Made by a program: the position numbers and the translations under genes
Notes under the pieces: generated by a model
The model's input: only the letters and a program-made list of their open reading frames with translations
The model's database searches: none
What the model was told of the DNA's origin: nothing
In this document: positions 62,601 through 64,000 of the stretch, piece after piece
How the letters are laid out: every line of letters starts with the position of its first letter
How positions within the stretch are numbered: position 1 is the stretch's first letter
NCBI GenBank assembly: GCA_015039365.1
Contig: WION01000015.1
Span: 496,001-560,000 of the forward strand
Source: Amanita rubescens
Taxonomy: Eukaryota; Basidiomycota; Agaricomycetes; Agaricales; Amanitaceae
Direction of reading: 5' to 3'
Length of the DNA: 64,000 nt

Positions 62601-64000
62601 CGTCTCTGGCTCAGAGGATCACACAATCCGAGTATGGGACGCACGCAGTGGGGACATTGTTGCCGGTCCGTTTGAGGGTCACACAAGTTCTGTCAGGTCG
62701 GTCGCGTTCTCTCCGGATGGCACGCGCATCGTCTCTGGCTCAACCGATCACACAATCCGAGTATGGGATGCACGCAGTGGGGACATTGTTGCTGGTCCGT
62801 TTGAAGGTCACACATCTTACATCACGTCGGTCGCATTCTCTCCGGATGGCACCCGCATTGTCTCTGGCTCAACCAATCACACAATCCGAGTATGGGACGC
62901 ACGCAGTGGGGACGTTGTTGCTAGTCCGTTTGAAGGTCACATAAATTCCATCACGTCGGTCGCATTCTCTCCGGATAGTGCCCGCATTGTCTCTGGCTCA
63001 GACGATCGCACAATCCGAGTATGGGATGCACGCAGTGGGGACATTGTTGCTGGTCCGTTTGAGGGTCACACAGGTTACGTCACGTCAGTCGTATTCTCTC
63101 CAGATGGTACCCGCATCGTCTCTGGCTCAACTGATCACACAATCCGAGTATGGGACGCACGCAGTGGGGACATTGTTGCTGGTCTGTTTGAGGGTCACAC
63201 AAATTCTGTCAGGTCGGTCGCGTTCTCTCCGGATGGCACCCGCATCGTCTCTGGCTCAGATGATCACACAATCCGATTATGGGACGCACGCAGTGGGGAC
63301 ATTGTTGCTGGTCCGTTTAAGGGTCACACAGATTATGTCACGTCGGTCGCGTTCTCTCCAGATGGCACCCACATTGTCTCTGGCTCACACGATCACACAA
63401 TCCGAGTATGGGACGCACGCAGTGGGGACATTGTTGCTGGTCCGTTTGAAGGTCATACATCTTACATCACGTCGGTCGCATTCTCTCCGGATGGCACCCG
63501 CATTGTCTCCGGCTCACACGATTACACAATCCGAGTATGGGACACACGCGGTGGGGGCATTGTTGCTGGTCCGTTTGAGGGTCACACAAATCCCATCATG
63601 TCAGTCTCGTTCTCACCGGATGGCACCCGTATTGTCTCTGGCTCACACGATCGTGCAATCCGGGTATGGGATGCACGCAGTGGGGACATTGTTGCTGGTC
63701 CGTTTGAGGGTCACACAAATTCCGTCATGTCGGTCGCATTCTCTCCGGATGGCACCCGCATTGTCTCTGGCTCACACGATTACACAATCCGAGTATGGGA
63801 CGCACGCAGTGGGGACATTGTTGCTGGTCCGTTTGAGGGTCACACAGATTCCGTCAGGTCGGTCGCGTTCTCTCCGGATGGTACCCGCATCGTCTCTGGC
63901 TCACACGATTACACAATCCGAGTATGGGACGTACGCAGTGGGGACGTTATTACTGGTCCGTTTGAAGGTCACACAAATTCCGTCGCCTCAGTCGCGTTCT
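59628..64000 (+). CDS. NACHT-WD40 NLR-like protein, copy 2 (cut by the window end)
   Basis: Exons 59628-59951, 60009-60139, 60192-60330, 60381-60428, 60479-62008 and 62062 onward have the same lengths as in copy 1 up to the WD40 exon, and every splice site is conserved. The intron at 62009-62061 is 53 bp. The N-terminal helical domain, Walker A (GIAGTGKTT), Walker B (VIVIDALDECDD) and the STPHIYISAVPF linker are intact. Protein differences from copy 1 in the NACHT exon are few (for example T to A in KDWTEKK and S to A in EASLED). The WD40 part is open to the last base of the window. No stop was seen, so the gene looks functional as far as it can be read. Confidence 0.9.
62305..64000 (+). repeat. 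WD40 tandem array, copy 2 (13 full units and the start of another)
   Basis: Units of 129 bp run from 62305 without indels; the fourteenth begins at 63982 and is cut by the window end. The consensus is the same as in copy 1. Confidence 0.95.

Noticed and set aside
62330..62944. 204-codon frame (+) in the second WD40 array
   Set aside because: Same repeat artefact; the true WD40 frame is open to the window end.

Overview
The window looks like nuclear DNA of an Agaricomycete fungus. Genes are split by many 45-66 bp GT-AG introns. The families seen are typical of mushroom-forming fungi: NACHT-WD40 and NB-ARC-TPR proteins, F-box/leucine-rich proteins, small secreted cysteine-rich membrane proteins, multi-pass membrane proteins, an HsbA-like protein and a Crinkler-like protein. 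The species cannot be named from the sequence. Exon models were worked out by hand from splice signals and reading frame; each model given with a length closes in frame.

1-14 kb is repeat-rich. It holds a dispersed repeat family in three partial copies, a decayed Ty1/copia piece, an uncharacterised two-exon gene (minus, 1.8-3.1 kb), an HsbA-like secreted protein gene (5.7-6.4 kb), a scrap of a mitochondrial DNA polymerase gene (7.7-8.0 kb) and an F-box gene broken by a stop (8.4-9.7 kb). 14.9-28 kb holds the ordinary genes, all on the minus strand: a glycogen-targeting PP1 subunit with a CBM21 domain, a NOPCHAP1-like protein and inorganic pyrophosphatase, with about 6.5 kb of gene-free DNA between the first two.

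28-64 kb is accessory in character and rich in NLR-type (innate immunity-like) genes. It contains an intact NB-ARC-TPR gene inside a strongly CpG-depleted island (28.1-31.0 kb), a LINE RNase H scrap, a membrane protein gene, a secreted single-pass protein gene, a Crinkler gene with a P-loop NTPase and a nuclease-like C-terminus (37.4-40.4 kb), an orphan NLR-type helical domain (40.8-41.6 kb), and two closely related NACHT-WD40 genes (43.7-48.3 kb and 59.6 kb to the window end). Each NACHT-WD40 gene is headed by a divergent fragment of a mitochondrial DNA polymerase gamma gene, so the unit was duplicated as a block. Between them lie a 2.3-kb terminal-inverted-repeat element that has lost nearly all CpG, a degenerate G-protein alpha gene, a third polymerase fragment and an F-box gene.

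The most notable theme is clustering of four NLR-type genes or domains with a Crinkler NTPase-nuclease gene in a duplicated, transposon-scarred stretch. Any joint function in non-self recognition is inference from family and context.
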